A stretch of 64,000 bases of DNA, taken from the NCBI RefSeq assembly GCF_018340385.1, contig NC_056576.1, positions 12,661,372 to 12,725,371 of the forward strand, read 5' to 3'. Each line of letters starts with the position of its first letter. The stretch's first letter is position 1. This DNA is from Cyprinus carpio (taxonomy: Eukaryota; Chordata; Actinopteri; Cypriniformes; Cyprinidae). The notes below the pieces were generated by a model. The model was not told the DNA's origin. It searched no databases and saw only the letters and a program-made list of their open reading frames with translations. Positions 12,280 through 26,681 of the stretch are shown here, piece by piece. The position numbers were made by a program, and so were the translations under genes.

Positions 12280-14284
12280 AGTGTCCCTATTATGCCATTT
12301 TCAATATTGCCTTTCATGCAGTGTGTAATGTAGCTGAATGTAAATGATCTGCAAAGTTCTAAAGCTGAAAGTGCACAATAAATTTATTGTCTCCCAAAAT
12401 AAAGAATAGAATCTGTACAGCCTAGATGAGTTGTTAGCAATTCGCATCCGACTTTGGGGTAACACATTTGCATAGTGCGTGCCTATGTTCTATGTTGGCC
12501 GGCCACAAACAACTTGACCCCGCCCACAAACACATCATTCTACTGACAACTGCTTCTCTAATCTCAGGGAGTTCAATGCAGGATTCACAAAATGCTTGCT
12601 GTTGAAAGATGGATCAGTATCCTTTTTATTTGGACCAGCTGCTACACTGAATCACAAACTGTAAGTATGATAAATAATAGATGTTTATATTTTCTATAGA
12701 GCATTCAAAATACAGAACTATTGAAATAGTGTTTCTGACAAGACCGCTGTACGCTTTAGACCAATCACAACAGACTAGGCCATCTGACCAATTAGAGCAG
12801 GCTCCCGGATAGGAGGGGTTTAGAGAGACTGAATCTTTTAACTGCTTCGAACGAATCGTCTGAGAATCGCTGGAAAATGAGGTGATATTAAATACATATT
12901 GAGAAAACTAAAATGTTTTTTTGTAGGGCTGCCCCCTAATAGTCAACTAATGGTTAGTTGACCAGAAGAGGCTTGGTCGACCAAAATTTTATTAGTCGCA
13001 GAAAAATAAAATAAGAAAATTCCACAGGCGAAGTCACACAGTTTGTGATGGACAGATAGGTAATGGCTAGCAGTGGTGCCTGCAGGTGTACGGCTGTATG
13101 CACTAAGCGTACCATGAGCGATTCAGCTGACCTGACCTGAATTTTGTTGATTTTTGCTGTTTTCGTGCAGTTTTTAAAAGGTTTAAAACACGTGACACCT
13201 TCATTCTGCTCGGTGTTGCCGTCACTGATCGTTTGGTCCTCAAGACTTAAAGACATGTGTAATAGTTACATACTCAAGAATTTAACTGGCAGAAGACATT
13301 TCCCAGAGGCGCACGCGCGACCCATACGTGCTACGTCATCCACTGGAACGGCTTCCGGTTTTGACAGTTGGCAAAAGTGAGAGAAAAGTGTTTATAAAGC
13401 ATATACATTTAAAAAAAATTTAAATGACCAATCATTTTGCTAGATAAGACCCTTATTCATCGTCTGGTATCGTTTATAGTCATTTGAAGCTGCACTGAAA
13501 CTGTAATTTTGACCTTCAACCATTTGGAGTCCATTGAAGTACATTATATGGAAAAAAAATCCTGGAATGTTTTCATCAAAAAAACTTAATTTATTTTCGA
13601 CTGAAGAAAGAAATACATAAACATCTTGGTTGACATGGGGGTGAGTAAATTTTCAGGGAAATTTTAATTTGAAAGTGAGCTAATCCTTTAAGTGCTGTTT
13701 TAACCAAAAAAATAATAATTTGTGCGTACCCTCAGATGAAATCCTGCAGGCGCCCCTGACGGCTAGTCTATGTGGTAATTCAGTACATCGGGCAGGACAT
13801 CAAAACGCTCACCTATCAGTCATCGACCTCAAATATGGCTTATCATCCGCAGTATATAAGTATTAGCAACTCTGCATGGCAGCTCAATCTAATGTTAACC
13901 TAGAAAAATGTGCGCTGTTCAAGTGTCTGTGCAGAGCATGGAATCTTAAAATACTCCTCATTTTTGGTCATACAGATAAGAGTAATACCTCTTTCAAATC
14001 AACTCACAATAACAACAAAACTTTGCACTTTTGTAAAATAATGAAAGCAAACAGGATGTGCAATGAAGGCAATTAAAGGCCTCGTATTATGATTTAAATA
14101 GTTTATTAATAAATGTGTGATTTAGTCAACGAACGCTTAAAACAAATCACTACTAGTCGACCAGAACAAAATCTTTAGTCTGGGGCAGCCCACCTAGTTT
14201 TTTGACCTTGCATGCATGTAATCCTATTGTAGAAGACTCCCAAAACAATATTAGGAACTGTAAAAATGGCATAATAGGGGCACT
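12280..14284. mobile_element. TTAA-flanked inverted-repeat element (outer element of nested stack)
   Basis: The left terminus AGTGTCCCTATTATGCCATT and right terminus AATGGCATAATAGGGGCACT are inverse copies over about 22-26 bp with one mismatch. TTAA flanks both ends (12276-12279 and 14285-14288), the target duplication of piggyBac- or Kolobok-type transposons. No transposase is seen. Much of its length is explained by a second element inserted inside it (12924-14196), so the original element was only about 0.7 kb. Confidence 0.7.
12924..14196. mobile_element. hAT-like non-autonomous element nested in the 12.28-kb element
   Basis: The left end TAGGGCTGCCCC faces the inverse GGGGCAGCCCACCTA at the right end, with a few extra bases. 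Subterminal motifs TAGTCAACTAATGG and ACTAGTCGACCAGAAC also mirror each other. The flanks carry near-identical T-rich 8-mers (TTTTTTTG at 12916-12923 and GTTTTTTG at 14197-14204), consistent with an 8-bp hAT target duplication. The interior at about 13.5-13.69 kb contains another repeat tail (GACATGGGGGTGAGTAAAT followed by AAAGTGAGCTAATCC), so there may be a third nested level. Confidence 0.65.
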
Positions 14285-17200
14285 TTAACACTACCCAGTA
14301 ACACTTTCCAGCATCTTTTGGCACAAAAATCAACTACAAAATATTACAAACAAGTCTACTAGAAATAATTACTAACTACCACATCCAAAAATACACCCAT
14401 CCTCCAAAATCCAAATCTACACCCATAGGGATGTCCCATCTTTAGACTGGATGTCTTCTCTTTGGCTATAGCCCAATTTAGGCACAAAAAGCCTGCCTCA
14501 CCCTGTCGTTTTCATGCCAGCCATTTTAATAAGAGGGATTGTCTGATCTCTTAGCATGTGCCAGTTACTGGCTCTTTGCCCAATTGCAATTAATTACGGG
14601 TGTGTGCCTGCTCAAATGATCTGGCAGCCAGATAACAATTTCTCAGTGAGAATCCGCAGGGATTTCCTCTCCATTTGATCCTGCTACTGCGGTTTACACA
14701 CCACTTAAGGCCATTTTCCTGGGTGTAGCAGGTGAGAGGAGAAGTTTATTAGCAGAGCAGTTATCAGTGTCTTACTACAAATAACTAGATAAATATTACA
14801 TTTTTTCCCCAATAAAGTATACAGACTGATGGTGTGCACCAGTACAGTTCAGAAAAACTGATTTCATAACAACCAAACATATGTGGTCATCTAGTGTGTA
14901 ATCTACTGTCAAAGTATCTGTTCCACATAAAATTAAACATGTTGACATTTTAATTTTCTAAGCTGTTAAAAAATAACATTAAAATACATCACGAAAACAA
15001 GGCAATTAAAAATGCATGGCAGGAAATCAGTTATAGCTCATTATATCACAAAAATAGCCATCTAGAAGGAAATAAGACAAACCGACTGAAACAAAGAAGG
15101 TGAAACATATTAAAACTGCATTAGAAAATCTGCTGTACTGTATGTCTAATTGTTACTTTTTCTCCATTTGCTGTCACTGAGCAACTATTTCCATCAATCA
15201 GTGTCTAAACATCAGCTAATAGTGATTGCACTGATTCTATGGCTAGCACAATAAGAGCATTAGGTTTAATAGTGAAGCTAAAACTGAGGGATTGGAGAGA
15301 AGTGCCTTATTGTAATCTTTATAATATTACATAGTCCATTACCCTTAATCCTCATGTTTTTATTCATCTGGGGAAAACAGGAGGATGTAGGGACAGAGAG
15401 AGGGGGGGAGCTAACAAAAAAGGGTTAAAAATACAGTAATCCCTTCACATATACAGTATGCTGTACAATAGTCCTGATTTGGTCCGTCCATGGTATTTCT
15501 ATATTTATGCAATAACTGTGCATTTGCTTGTTAGCCCTCAGTTCTCCTCCCCAGCACTCAGTGGTGAAGTCCTGCATCTTGCATTAAAATGTGTGTAAAC
15601 TACATCAAACTGTTCAGAGGCTACAGCGATATATTTTATTATTATTATTATTATTTATATTTGGGCTTTTCTCTTGAATTCATATTGCTATTTAAGGCTT
15701 GAACAGTAAAGAATAAACAAAGAGTTTGCAGTGTCTACAGATTTGAAGTTGACAAAATTAATCACTGAAAAATAAAAAAAAAAAAATAACAGAAAAAAAT
15801 GGCTGCTTGAAAATTCATCTTACTGTACATTTGAAAAAATATTACAGTAGAAACAGTTATAATCTGTAATAATATTTTACAATATATCTGTTTCTGTGTA
15901 TTATTGATCAAATAACTGCTTTCTTGGTGAGAATAAGAGACTTCTTTCAAAAAAGTTTTTTTTTTTTTTTAATCTTACTGACCCCAAAACAAATAGTAGT
16001 TTATTTACAATCTGACCCATAGCATGATTGCTACACACTCAAGCAATAGATAGATCTTAAAAATAACTGACCTGAAAACTCTCTTGTGCTATTTCAATCA
16101 GGATAATGAGCAGCACAGTGGTTTGGACCATTGAACTGATTAGATGTTTTGCTGTTGTTCTCATTAAACCGCACATACTGTATCCAATGAAGCCTCCATG
16201 AACATGGATTGGCCTTAAAGATTTTATAACAACTGCACTGAGGCCTGTTATTTATTTATTTATTTTTTTATCAGACTAATTACTGCTATTCATATCAGTC
16301 ATAAACACGCATTAAGCTTCTCGAACAAACATTGTTTTTATGCCAGAGATTTGATGCAAGCTGAATCTATGTACTAAATATGTATATCAAGACATACGTC
16401 GCAGAAGTCATTTCAAGCAGTTACAGTCGTGCCACACACTCACGGTAGAGTTCACTATGGCAGTGTTTCTGTGTCACCTTTGGTCAACAGCGTCATTAAT
16501 TAACTTGATGAAGGAACAGTCAGTTTTTCCACACTAATGCCAAGCCGGAAAAACACTTCTTGAATCCTTCCTGAGAGGAGTGTGGCTCTCCCTTCCTGGA
16601 CGTTGTTTCCAAACCCTGGAGTTTTCCCTTTATTTATAACTCATATAAATGAATGTATTCGTTTTTGTCATGGTTAAAAGCTCATTTGGGTGAATTACAA
16701 AAGCTGGACTTCTTATTCTAAGAATATTGAAATCGAAAAACCTTGGGACAAAGCAGTATTCCAAAAATCAAAGCACCACACACAAACACACAAAAGCATG
16801 CCCATCTACTTCAATCTGCCACACACTGACCCCTGCATATCAGACACAGAAGAAGACACGCAAAACACCACAGATAATATTTATATTTTAGCATCCCCAC
16901 AAGAAGAATCATCTTATCTGACTAATATCAGTCAAACAACACCCACCCTGCACAGACCCCAAAAAGGCCAAGAGCCTTCTGTCTTAAAACAGATCAATCC
17001 ACAGCATAACGCCAGTGTAATCCTGTATGTCTTTCTGCTCAACAACAAAGACAAATCAATTAATAAATCTCAGGTTAAATTCATTTCAGTTCTAAGATTA
17101 CACAACACCACTCCGCTTCTTCTTTTTTTTTGTGGGGGGGGGGGGGGCATCATTTTGAGTCAGAGACAATTTTAATAACTAATAAGCATAATAATCAATA

Positions 17201-17604
17201 ATTTAAAATAATTTGTACATTCATGTTTATTAGTAAACTCCTATCGGCTTCACTCTGAACGGTATTGTATCCTAAACTAAGTCGAAAATGACATCTAAAC
17301 TTTACTGTAAATTGACTGCGAGGCACTATAATCCTGTCTGTCTTTTGTTCCTAAAGCCTCTTAGTCTAGACTGACTGCTCTTAACAGGTTGTGAGAAAAC
17401 TAGACTCAACCCTGATAAATAGCAAATCACTTCCTCAAGCAAATTATGAAGATTTTTCTCATATAATATGTTCTTTCTCCTATACATCATCAAATTCTAC
17501 AAAACAGTGAAATTGTACACCATTTGCTGAAGTGGTAATTTTAAGTATGCAACTAAATGTTTCATACAAAATCTTGCAATATTGGTCACTTGTATAAATA
17601 ATGT

Positions 17605-17801
17605 GAGGAGAGGGAGAGGGGAGAGGGAGAGGGAAGAGGGAGAGGGAGAGAGAGAGGAGAGAGGAGAGAGGAGAGGAGAGGAGAGGAGAGGAAGAGAGAG
17701 GAGAGGAGAGGAGAGGAGAGGAGAGGAGAGGAAGAGGAGAGGAGAGGAGAGGAGTGGAGTGGAGAGGAGTGGAGTGGAGAGGAGAGGAGAGAAGAGGAGA
17801 G
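17605..17801. repeat. Purine-rich GGAGA minisatellite
   Basis: About 195 bp composed almost wholly of G and A on the plus strand, in degenerate GGAGA/GAGGA units with occasional GGAGT. Pure polypurine-polypyrimidine tracts of this length can adopt triplex (H-DNA) structure (general knowledge). The long open frames that cross it on both strands are low-complexity artefacts. Confidence 0.95.
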
Positions 17802-18045
17802 TCTTGTTCTTGCTTGCTGAGTGAGCATTTAAATGTAATACCCTTTATTCCAGCTAAAGCAGTTAGAGTTGGGTTAGTCTCATTAGAGCAGTGAGACAGC
17901 AGGAAGAACACAATTTGGCTCTTGATGTGTGTCAGGAGAGCACGGTGTGCTAACAAATCCTCTAGAGCTGAGAGACTAAGAGAGAGAGAGAGACCAAACC
18001 AAGAAACAAATAAAAGGTTTTTATTCATGGAGTCTTTCGATGTTA

Positions 18046-18150
18046 AAAGGATAGTTCACCCATAAATTCCTGTCATCATTTACTCATTTTCAAGTTGTTC
18101 AAAACCTGTATTACTTTTTCGTTTTCTTTCATTGAATAAAATAAATATAA
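18046..18150. mobile_element. Fragment of a dispersed cyprinid DNA repeat
   Basis: The sequence AAAAGGATAGTTCACCCATA, followed by TCATCATTTACTCATTTTCAAG and a TTGTTCAAAACCTGTAT motif, matches the start of a very common zebrafish/carp inverted-repeat element as I remember it. No matching right end was found nearby, so it is a truncated copy. Confidence 0.6.
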
Positions 18151-21120
18151 AAAATATATATATTTTTTGCATGCAGCTACAATGAACAGGACACACAAAG
18201 GACACAAAAAGCACCATAAAAGTATCAGATTAAGAGAATTCCAATCTCCAAATATTCTTTTTGATGTGATCTTTTTGTGAGCTTCACAAAGGAACAAGGA
18301 GCATTTAAATATTTGTTTAATCAGTACTGAGATATAGGCCTCTCATCAAAAACAAGTATCATCAATATTTGATATTATTTTTTATACTGTTGTGGATGTA
18401 TGTGGCTATATAATGTCTTTTATGCATTAAGGAGGTCGTCACACAGCTGCACAATAAAGAGCTGCTTCATCGCTGTGACAAACACTAGAAATCATTTGGT
18501 AGGTTCTTTTTCATTTGTACAGTAGGTAAATATCCACCTCCAGTGCTGCTTTTTGTTTTCCAGTCTTATAACATTATCCCTTTATTATTATGGTGGGAGA
18601 AAAGAAGTAAACTGCCAATATGATTCCAGTGAATGACGTGAATGTTTGAATGGAATGCAAATTAAAATCAAAACGGCAAATAATACATACACACCTTTTT
18701 GCAAACCCATTGACTGATTAAATCAAACGTTACAGTTTATAATAGAAGTTATTTTTGAATACAGCGCACAAGATGATTGGGACATGTATGAAACATCTTT
18801 TTTGTGTGTTGCAAAGAGGGAAAGGGTAAACAATGATATAAATTTAATTTCTAAGAGTCTTAAGAAATATCTCATTAAGGAAACGCTACACAATCTGAAA
18901 GCAAGAGGGCAGAGGGGAGAAGAAAGAAGAAACCACAAACAACCAGTTCCGTGCTTGGGGATGCTACATGTGACTTGTTTACATGCACCAAAGATCCATC
19001 ATATGAGGAATGCGGTGTAAATGTCTTGCTGCTGAGCGCCTGCATGCAGCACTGACGTTTCCGGTCTCCAACGATTTTCAGAAACCAGTCTGAATATGAA
19101 TAAAAACTGAGCTTAGAGCGAAGAGAAAGAGGACTGCAAAGGAGGGTGAGAACAAGACTAGTTGTGAGTCTTGAGAGAGTGGGCGGAAGATAAATTTGGA
19201 AGTAGGGGCTGAACTCTGGGAAAAGAACCTTGGAAGAACGCATGTGGACGGAGTTGTGAACAAGGAGAAAAGGTGCCTGCATGAGGAAAGAAATGGCGGC
19301 GGTTCCTTCTGAGAGTCGTAGCAAAAAATGGCTTGTTATTTGCTAAGATGCCATATTAGACAAAAATAAAAATCTGCTGTGGGAAATGAATGAATACATT
19401 AGCGTTGCGGAGAGGAACCCAAAAGTTTATACCCCGGCGCGATGAAGTTCACACAACCCTCCTTTAAAAAACACAGCCGAGTAGCATACTTACAGCTCTC
19501 GATGTTCACTGGGATATGAGTTCCAAGCATTTTTTTTTTAAAACAGGACACTTGTACCCTTCAGCCGGTAATTTAGGTGAATTAAAAAATTAAAGAACAC
19601 AAAGCTAGAGCCAAAATACAATGATTTCTTTAATTTATTATAATGATATTGAACAATGATAGAAATTAAGTATAAAACTATAACTATATATCTAAAGAGT
19701 GATTCATTATCTAGCTTGACCATCATCTCGTGAATTCAAGTTCTCAGATCAGACCTGCATGACACAGAAGGGCATGCCATTTTGACTGTTTATGTGGTCT
19801 CTCTGTCCTGAGTTGTGTTGATCAGTAGGTTTGTTCAACAATGGTGAAATGGTAAGATTCCTTTCTTTGTTGACAGAATAAACTACACATCACAATGCAA
19901 TGGTTTGTACCCACTATGTCACTAAAGCCAGACCTCCCACCTGACATGCAGGAACAGCTGTTGACATTCCTAATGTGCCTGACAGCATTGTTTAAGCTCT
20001 CCTCTTTGGCAAGAGCAAAGTGCTTGATGATTTGTCCAACTTAAATGCTTTCTACACCGATATGAGAAATACCTCACACAAGTGTAAGCTGAGAATGACT
20101 TATTAGACCACAGACACACTGCCACCACAGAAGTTTACATTTTTTTGTAGTCTCAAATAGAGTAAACCTAAAATCCTGTTTATATAACATCACTGTGTTT
20201 AATGCTGTTAAACAGAGTGCTACTGACTGTTATTTGTATATATGACTTAGGATGATAACAAATCCCGACTGTGGGATGAGCTGTACAGGATAAGTTTATT
20301 ATTTATTTTCTATCTTAATGTAGCTTATATTTACGAATGACTGTTGATGGCTTAACCCCAAGATTTGGGCTGCTAAGCCCACCTCACGTGAATTTTTTTT
20401 TTTTAAGAAATTAATACTGTTTAAGGAATGGTGGTTTCCACAAAATATGAAGTAGTGCATGAACTAAAAAAAAAAAAATATATAGATTCTAATATTATAT
20501 AACAATATTACAATCTGGAGTGCATCTTGGTCAAATGAATCCATCCTTGGTGAACAGAAGAGATTTTTCATTATTATTTGACCCCAAACATTTAAATGCT
20601 TTATCCTGACTCTGGTGTGAGAGGTTGCAAGTTCAACTCTTACATGACTTTTTAAAATAAACCAATTAAAATGAAGATGTCAGTACATGTTAATAGTAGC
20701 GTGTGGTTGTCAGGGTTAAACAAAATTCAGAACTGAAGAATAAGTTTTCTTTCAGTTCGTGAGTTTATTTTGAATTGAATTGGCCACACTCCACAGGAAG
20801 CAGACAGAGAGAAAATTCTGTAAATTGCAATTCAAAGAAATTTAACAGTCGATGCATTCTAGGTCTAGGAAATAAGCGTTCTTTCACCTTGGTTCACAAA
20901 AGGTAAATGAGAAATATTCTATCCTCAATCCTTCACACTTTTTTTTTAAAAAGATTTTCAAACCAGACTTTGTCAGCCCAGCATTCAAACATTGAATATC
21001 AATTACAAAAATGTAAATACATTTTAAATCTACTTCCTTACTTTCAAATGGAAAATCTGCAAACTGTTTTCCCACCTCAATTCAAATTCAGGAATTCAGG
21101 AACTAAATTTGGAATTTTAA

Positions 21121-21757
21121 AGGGGTCATGAACTGCCTTTTTACTGTTCTCTGGCGTCCACTTATAATGTTATCAAAATTTTTTACATCAAAAACATCAT
21201 AATTTATAAGTAATAGGCTATTTTCTGTCCTGAATTGACCCCCTCTACTTTCTCTCAAGATTGTTGTTACTATCTTTCTGAAAATCCTGCATCTAATTGT
21301 TCCTTGTTTGTAAACGATTCCACGGTAAAATGAAGTGAACAAAGGACCTAGTTCTTACTGCTGAGTTCTGGATCTTCATTAAAAATAAAGTTCATCATCT
21401 TTTCTTATGTTGGGATCAGAAGGAAGGCAATGCAACTTGGCATTGTAGTGTCTTGCTGTCTTCAGGGCCATTTTTATTGTTTGATTACTGCGTAGATCTG
21501 GCGTTTGCTCTTCCATTATTTAAACTATGTGTGTTGAATCCGTTGGGCGGGGGCTAAACAGGCAGTGATTTAGAAGCAGGTGTTGATCTTCTTCTGAGGT
21601 TTAGTCACACTATTACATCATAAAGCTTCAAGATAAGCTGTTTTTAGACTAACAAGAAAGTTGTGAGTTCTGAAACTTAGAAGAGGTTTTTATAGTACAA
21701 TAACATCTTATGTGTCAAAGATCAAAGGGAATTTTGATTTCTCAGTTCATGACCCCT
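21121..21757. mobile_element. TTAA-flanked MITE (AGGGGTCATGAACTG termini)
   Basis: The element begins AGGGGTCATGAACTG and ends CAGTTCATGACCCCT, an exact 15-bp inverse apart from position choices at the edge. It is flanked by TTAA at 21117-21120 and 21758-21761. This is a piggyBac/Kolobok-style target site. The 637-bp interior has no transposase. It shares the AGGGGTCAT start with the element at 53725, so the two may belong to related families. Confidence 0.8.
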
Positions 21758-24488
21758 TTAAAGGTATTCTCAATTCTAAACTGGCACACAAACCTGTTGA
21801 CTGCATTTTTTGATTTCACTGGAACACAGGGCACTCAGATGAGGCAGTGGAGCACTCGTGCTAGGACAGCTATGCATGGCTCAGGCTCCACCACTAACTA
21901 AAGGAAAAGAACCAACGCTGTAACAAAACTTTAAAGTTGATTACCAACTTATAAGGAAAAGATTGACAGCAAAATCTCAGATATCTTACTTACTGCAGCC
22001 ACTAGTTTCAGCAAACGCATAAAGCGTGAGATCACACACAAATCACAGATCTTTAGAGAGGCTGAGATAAAAGACAAGTCCTCTAAACTCTTGTTGGCAG
22101 TATTTCAAAAACAAAAAAGTGAATCTATAATATATAAGCAGAATTCATGTTTGGTCAGCAAACAAGCCAAAGCATCTTACTTATGTATGCAAATTAATGT
22201 AACATTTATAAAGCAAAAATGCAATGAACGGTTCACGTTTTTCCAACTCACTCAAAGTGTTTTGCGCTGTCAACATTTAGAGCGAATTACTCCCAATAAT
22301 GCTCTTACTTTCAGTCTAAATTACATTAACAGGGTTGATTATTTTCAGTGTTCTTAGTTGTTATGGTTTGTGATTTGATCCTGTTCCATTAGCAGGTGAT
22401 TACTGGGTGTATAATGAGTGCATTAATAAAAACAAACACAGCATATGGAAAAAAGACAAATAAAAACTGCAGCAGTCTGTTTATCTTTCCCCACTCAGTC
22501 CCACTGATCAGAAAAAGAATGATTTTTTTAGGAATTAAGCACAATGCAGCTAAATTCCATGAATTACGGGGAGAGCTAAGCGCATTACATTGCAAGCGGA
22601 TCTTACCATCCTTCCTGTCTCATTTATTTCCTTTTTATTCCTCCATAGCATTCTATTGTTAATGCATAATGTGTTTCCACACTATTCTATTTCATTCCAT
22701 TATACAGAGTGCCATTCCTAGCCATTTTACCACCATTCATTTTCGTTCTGTTCTCTATTCCATTCCATTGGTGCAAGCCAGATATCACATTGCCTTCATT
22801 GTGAGGTTGCAACTGCATCCAACATCCTGGTAGTTAGTTGAAAGTGGGGAGTGAACACTGCTTGGGACCCCCAAGAGTCTAATTGGCCTTGTGTGCAGCC
22901 ACCCTCTCAGAGTTCACACACACCCACAAAGGCCCTCCCTTTGGGCTGATGGAAAGAGTTCACCCCGTCCGAAAGCAAGCGCGGAATCCTGCCATTCCTA
23001 AAAGTGGGTGCAATGTTGCTTGCTGCAAGCCTACTGACATGCTGAATGTTAGCTCAAGACCACTTTAAGTCCCTATTATTGGCTTTCTCTCTCCTTTTTA
23101 GGGGCATGCATCTGCATGGTCCTCTGGCGTCTTTTTGCACACAATCATTTTCTTTCATTATCCCAGGTCCACGGTGGTCCTGGGTAACTCTCAGATGTAC
23201 CCTTCAATAGAAGAGACTAAAAAAGAGGGGTGATGCAAGCTGCTTTACTGCTGTGGGAAGGATGTCTGATGAAATGGGTTATATTGATAGGGTTATAACT
23301 TATAAATTAGTGAATTAATTTTATAGATTTCCAGTTAATCAAATTCATATAAATTCACAATGAATCAAGGATTCTACCATGGCAGATGAGGACAGACTCT
23401 AGAGTCATGCAAAAAATCTAGTGAAAATAAAAAAAAAAAATATCACTTACTAGTTCTCACACACAAAACAGAATTTCTACAGCTTTCTTTGTTTTGTTTT
23501 CATGCAGGCTACTCCATAAATTTCTTTTTGGACAAGTACTAATACTGCCTTCCCTCTAGTCCTTGAAACCCTTTACTGGAAAAATGACATTTTCTCATCC
23601 ATTTGCTGTTTCACTTGGATTACTGCAGATCATTATCAAGTGTTCAAGGCCCCTTGGAGACAAAAAAGTAAGAAGACTGGGTTGAAGTTGTCTGCATTAG
23701 TATGGTCTCCATCAAGAAGAGCAGACCAAAAAAGACTGACCTTGAATAATTGCCATGACACTATTGAGTGCACCATTATAAATCTATCGCTGTCAGCACC
23801 CAGCCTCTTTATCTTGCTTATATGAAGTGGAAGTCAAAAAGCCTATAATTAGCCTGGCTGAGGTCCCCATTACACTCCACTTTTGAACTTTATGAGACCT
23901 ACAATACATGGCTTGTTTTGTCTTCTTTCATAAATTCCTTGTATTATTAAACGTATAGTGATGATATACCATTGTGTTCAAAATAAAATGACTAGAAAAA
24001 TAATGTTTTGATCACACACTGCCCACCTATAGATCTTTACAGGGTCCCCTGTGTTATATTTTGGACCTTATGAACCAATATACTTACCTCATTTTATATT
24101 GTACAGAATCCTATATTAACTATTATTGATGTGAAACCATTAGTTTCATGTAAAAGGACTAAAAACAATATTTTGGTTATGCACTGGCCACCGCTTATAT
24201 CTTTTATAAGTTATATATATACCAGTTTCACTTCAGATCTACCACCATCACTGTAACAATCCATCCTCCATTATAAACCTAAAAGGCCAGATTCTCATTC
24301 CCCACAGAGTGCTTTTTGCTTTAACATGGTCATTAATCAACTGACCTACAGTTCATCATCCATGCAGCGTTTAAAAAAAAAGAAGAAGAAAGAAATTAGT
24401 CATGGCTTAGAACTGGAAAGAGATGAGCCAAGACTCAAAAAGCATCTGGAGGCTAGCTTTCAAACACTTTCTGTTCACACCTTCACAA

Positions 24489-24489
24489 G

Positions 24490-24522
<33 letters not shown>
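24489..24522. repeat. (AC)n microsatellite
   Basis: About 16 uninterrupted AC dinucleotides. No gene is associated with it. Confidence 0.95.
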
Positions 24523-26681
24523 CTCCAAACAGCACCCTGTAGTTAATTCCAATGGGCACATAGAGTTCTAACTATACCAGCCACAGGGGATTTGAAAACA
24601 TCTGGCAAGACCTTTTTTTAATTGTGTGTTTTTAAAACAGAATCTAATTAAGATGCAAAATCATTAGAATAACTGGCCAGATTGCCAAGTTATTGATTCA
24701 TTAATACAGTTATGCATGAGGTAAATGTAAATACAGTATGTAAGCTTGCGCGGTACAGTCAGCCCATCACACGCAAAAAAGGCTCTCAATGATTGCAAGG
24801 CAAGTGATCAGGTTCACGACTTCCTCAAATAAAATTTATGCTTGAAATTATTTTATGGCTAGAGAGTAGAGACCAGTGTGTGCAATGAGAGATAATATGA
24901 AACAAGCTATGCATAAAAAATAAATACATCTATGATAAAAATTAGTTGTATAGACAACTGTCAATTACTCTAATAATTTTTAAAGAAGCCTTATCATTTT
25001 ACAAATCTGCATTAATTTAGGAAACCAACTTACACACATTTTTAGGATTAGCAACAAAAAAGAAGAACTATTGTTTCATTCTCTCATATCTCACCACCTG
25101 TCCAAATAACAGCAATTATTTGAGTATTATTTGCAGAAAAAGGCCGGTGCTACTTTCGATAATCCCGGAACTAAGCTGCCGAAATCTGGATGAGATGTAT
25201 AATGGGCTGCTCTGCAGTCAACCCATTCCTTCAGGCTTTCCTTGTAAATAGATAAAAAAAAAAAAAGCTTGATAGATTATCCTTTCTCCATGGATGAAGA
25301 GAGATTATAAAGGAAATATAATCATAAACTCTTATGTTTGTTTATACATGATGCTTTTTAGAAAGACTGAGTACAGCATGCCGAGTGCGAACATCTATAG
25401 TTTGGCGGTGAAGAGTGTAATTTTACAGCATACATCACTAACATCAGCAGTTGCAAAAAAAGTGCTGGTTTTCAAAAAGGATTCTCAAACACTCCCTCCT
25501 GTCCCAACATTGGTCAGGCAAATCAATAGCCCCACTAAACTCCGCAAATCATAAGCTGATTGCCATTGGTCGATGCAGCCAAACAAGCAAAAAACAAGTA
25601 ATGTTTTGATAGTGGCACAGGTTACACTTCTGAGGCATTGAACCTACAAATGGCTTGCTTATTGGTCTCTGCATATTAAGCTAGAGTAGGAAAAAGTATT
25701 TTACATTGAAAATAACACTTTCTGGAGTTTCTGAACACCCAGATACCTCAATCAGTGCTAAAAGGTTCAGCCGTTCATTGAGCAAATGGTAAAGCTACTG
25801 AATTTTTCCAGTTAAAAACCCATTTTCAGAGCCAAGCATTAACAACAGATTTATGCTTATGCTGGCATGACTGCACATCCTCTGACAGCCCATGCATCTT
25901 AAATGCAAACATTACTTACTGCAACTCAAGAGTTCAACTCAAAGAGCTTAGTGTGACCTTGTTCAGAATGATTTCATCTCGCACTGATGCTAAGAGTCAG
26001 CGAATGGTCAAGCAAAGGACAGGGATGATCAAAGAAACATATTTTGCATAAAGCTTTCATACAACTGACAAAAATAAATACATATATAATATATATATAA
26101 GACAACTTATTTATGATGCATAAGATACCTAAATCCCAAGGCGATATCTTTCATGGATAAAGACAATTCTAAAATGCATCTTAACAAGCGTAGTGAAATG
26201 TCAATTAAACAGTAAATATATTTAATAAATAATAAAACTATATCACTGAATAGCAAAAAGGCTGTGAGGTAGTTGCTAAGTTTTGGAATAGACGGTATGT
26301 TTGCTATTGCAAGCAAGAAAATCTTATGATGTAACATCTTCAGGACATGCACATTTGTACACAGGCCAAGTAATGCAATCAACTTCAATTCTGCCAAGGT
26401 CAAGAAGAGAGTTCAGCAACAGACAGTAAGTCTTCAGCTCATAAAGTACACTCAGCACTCTTGATAACAGGAAATTAAGAGTAAAGCGATGAATACAGTG
26501 AAATAAAAGCCATAAAGGATAAATCAATGAGAACCATTTGACGTATCACAGAGCTCAGGGGACCAAATGTTAAAAAAACAAAATATATTCTCTTTTATTA
26601 TCGATCTAATTTTGTCCAGAGATTTGCTTTTTGGAAAGCAAACTCTGTTAGAAACCAAATGGATGTGTAGCCCTGATACTA

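Noticed and set aside
16690..17175. 161-residue plus-strand open frame
   Set aside because: No recognisable domain, AT-driven composition, ends in a poly-G run, and no splice or promoter context.
17480..18028. 182-residue minus-strand open frame rich in Ser and Leu
   Set aside because: It is produced by the purine/pyrimidine satellite; matching long frames exist on both strands and in several registers.
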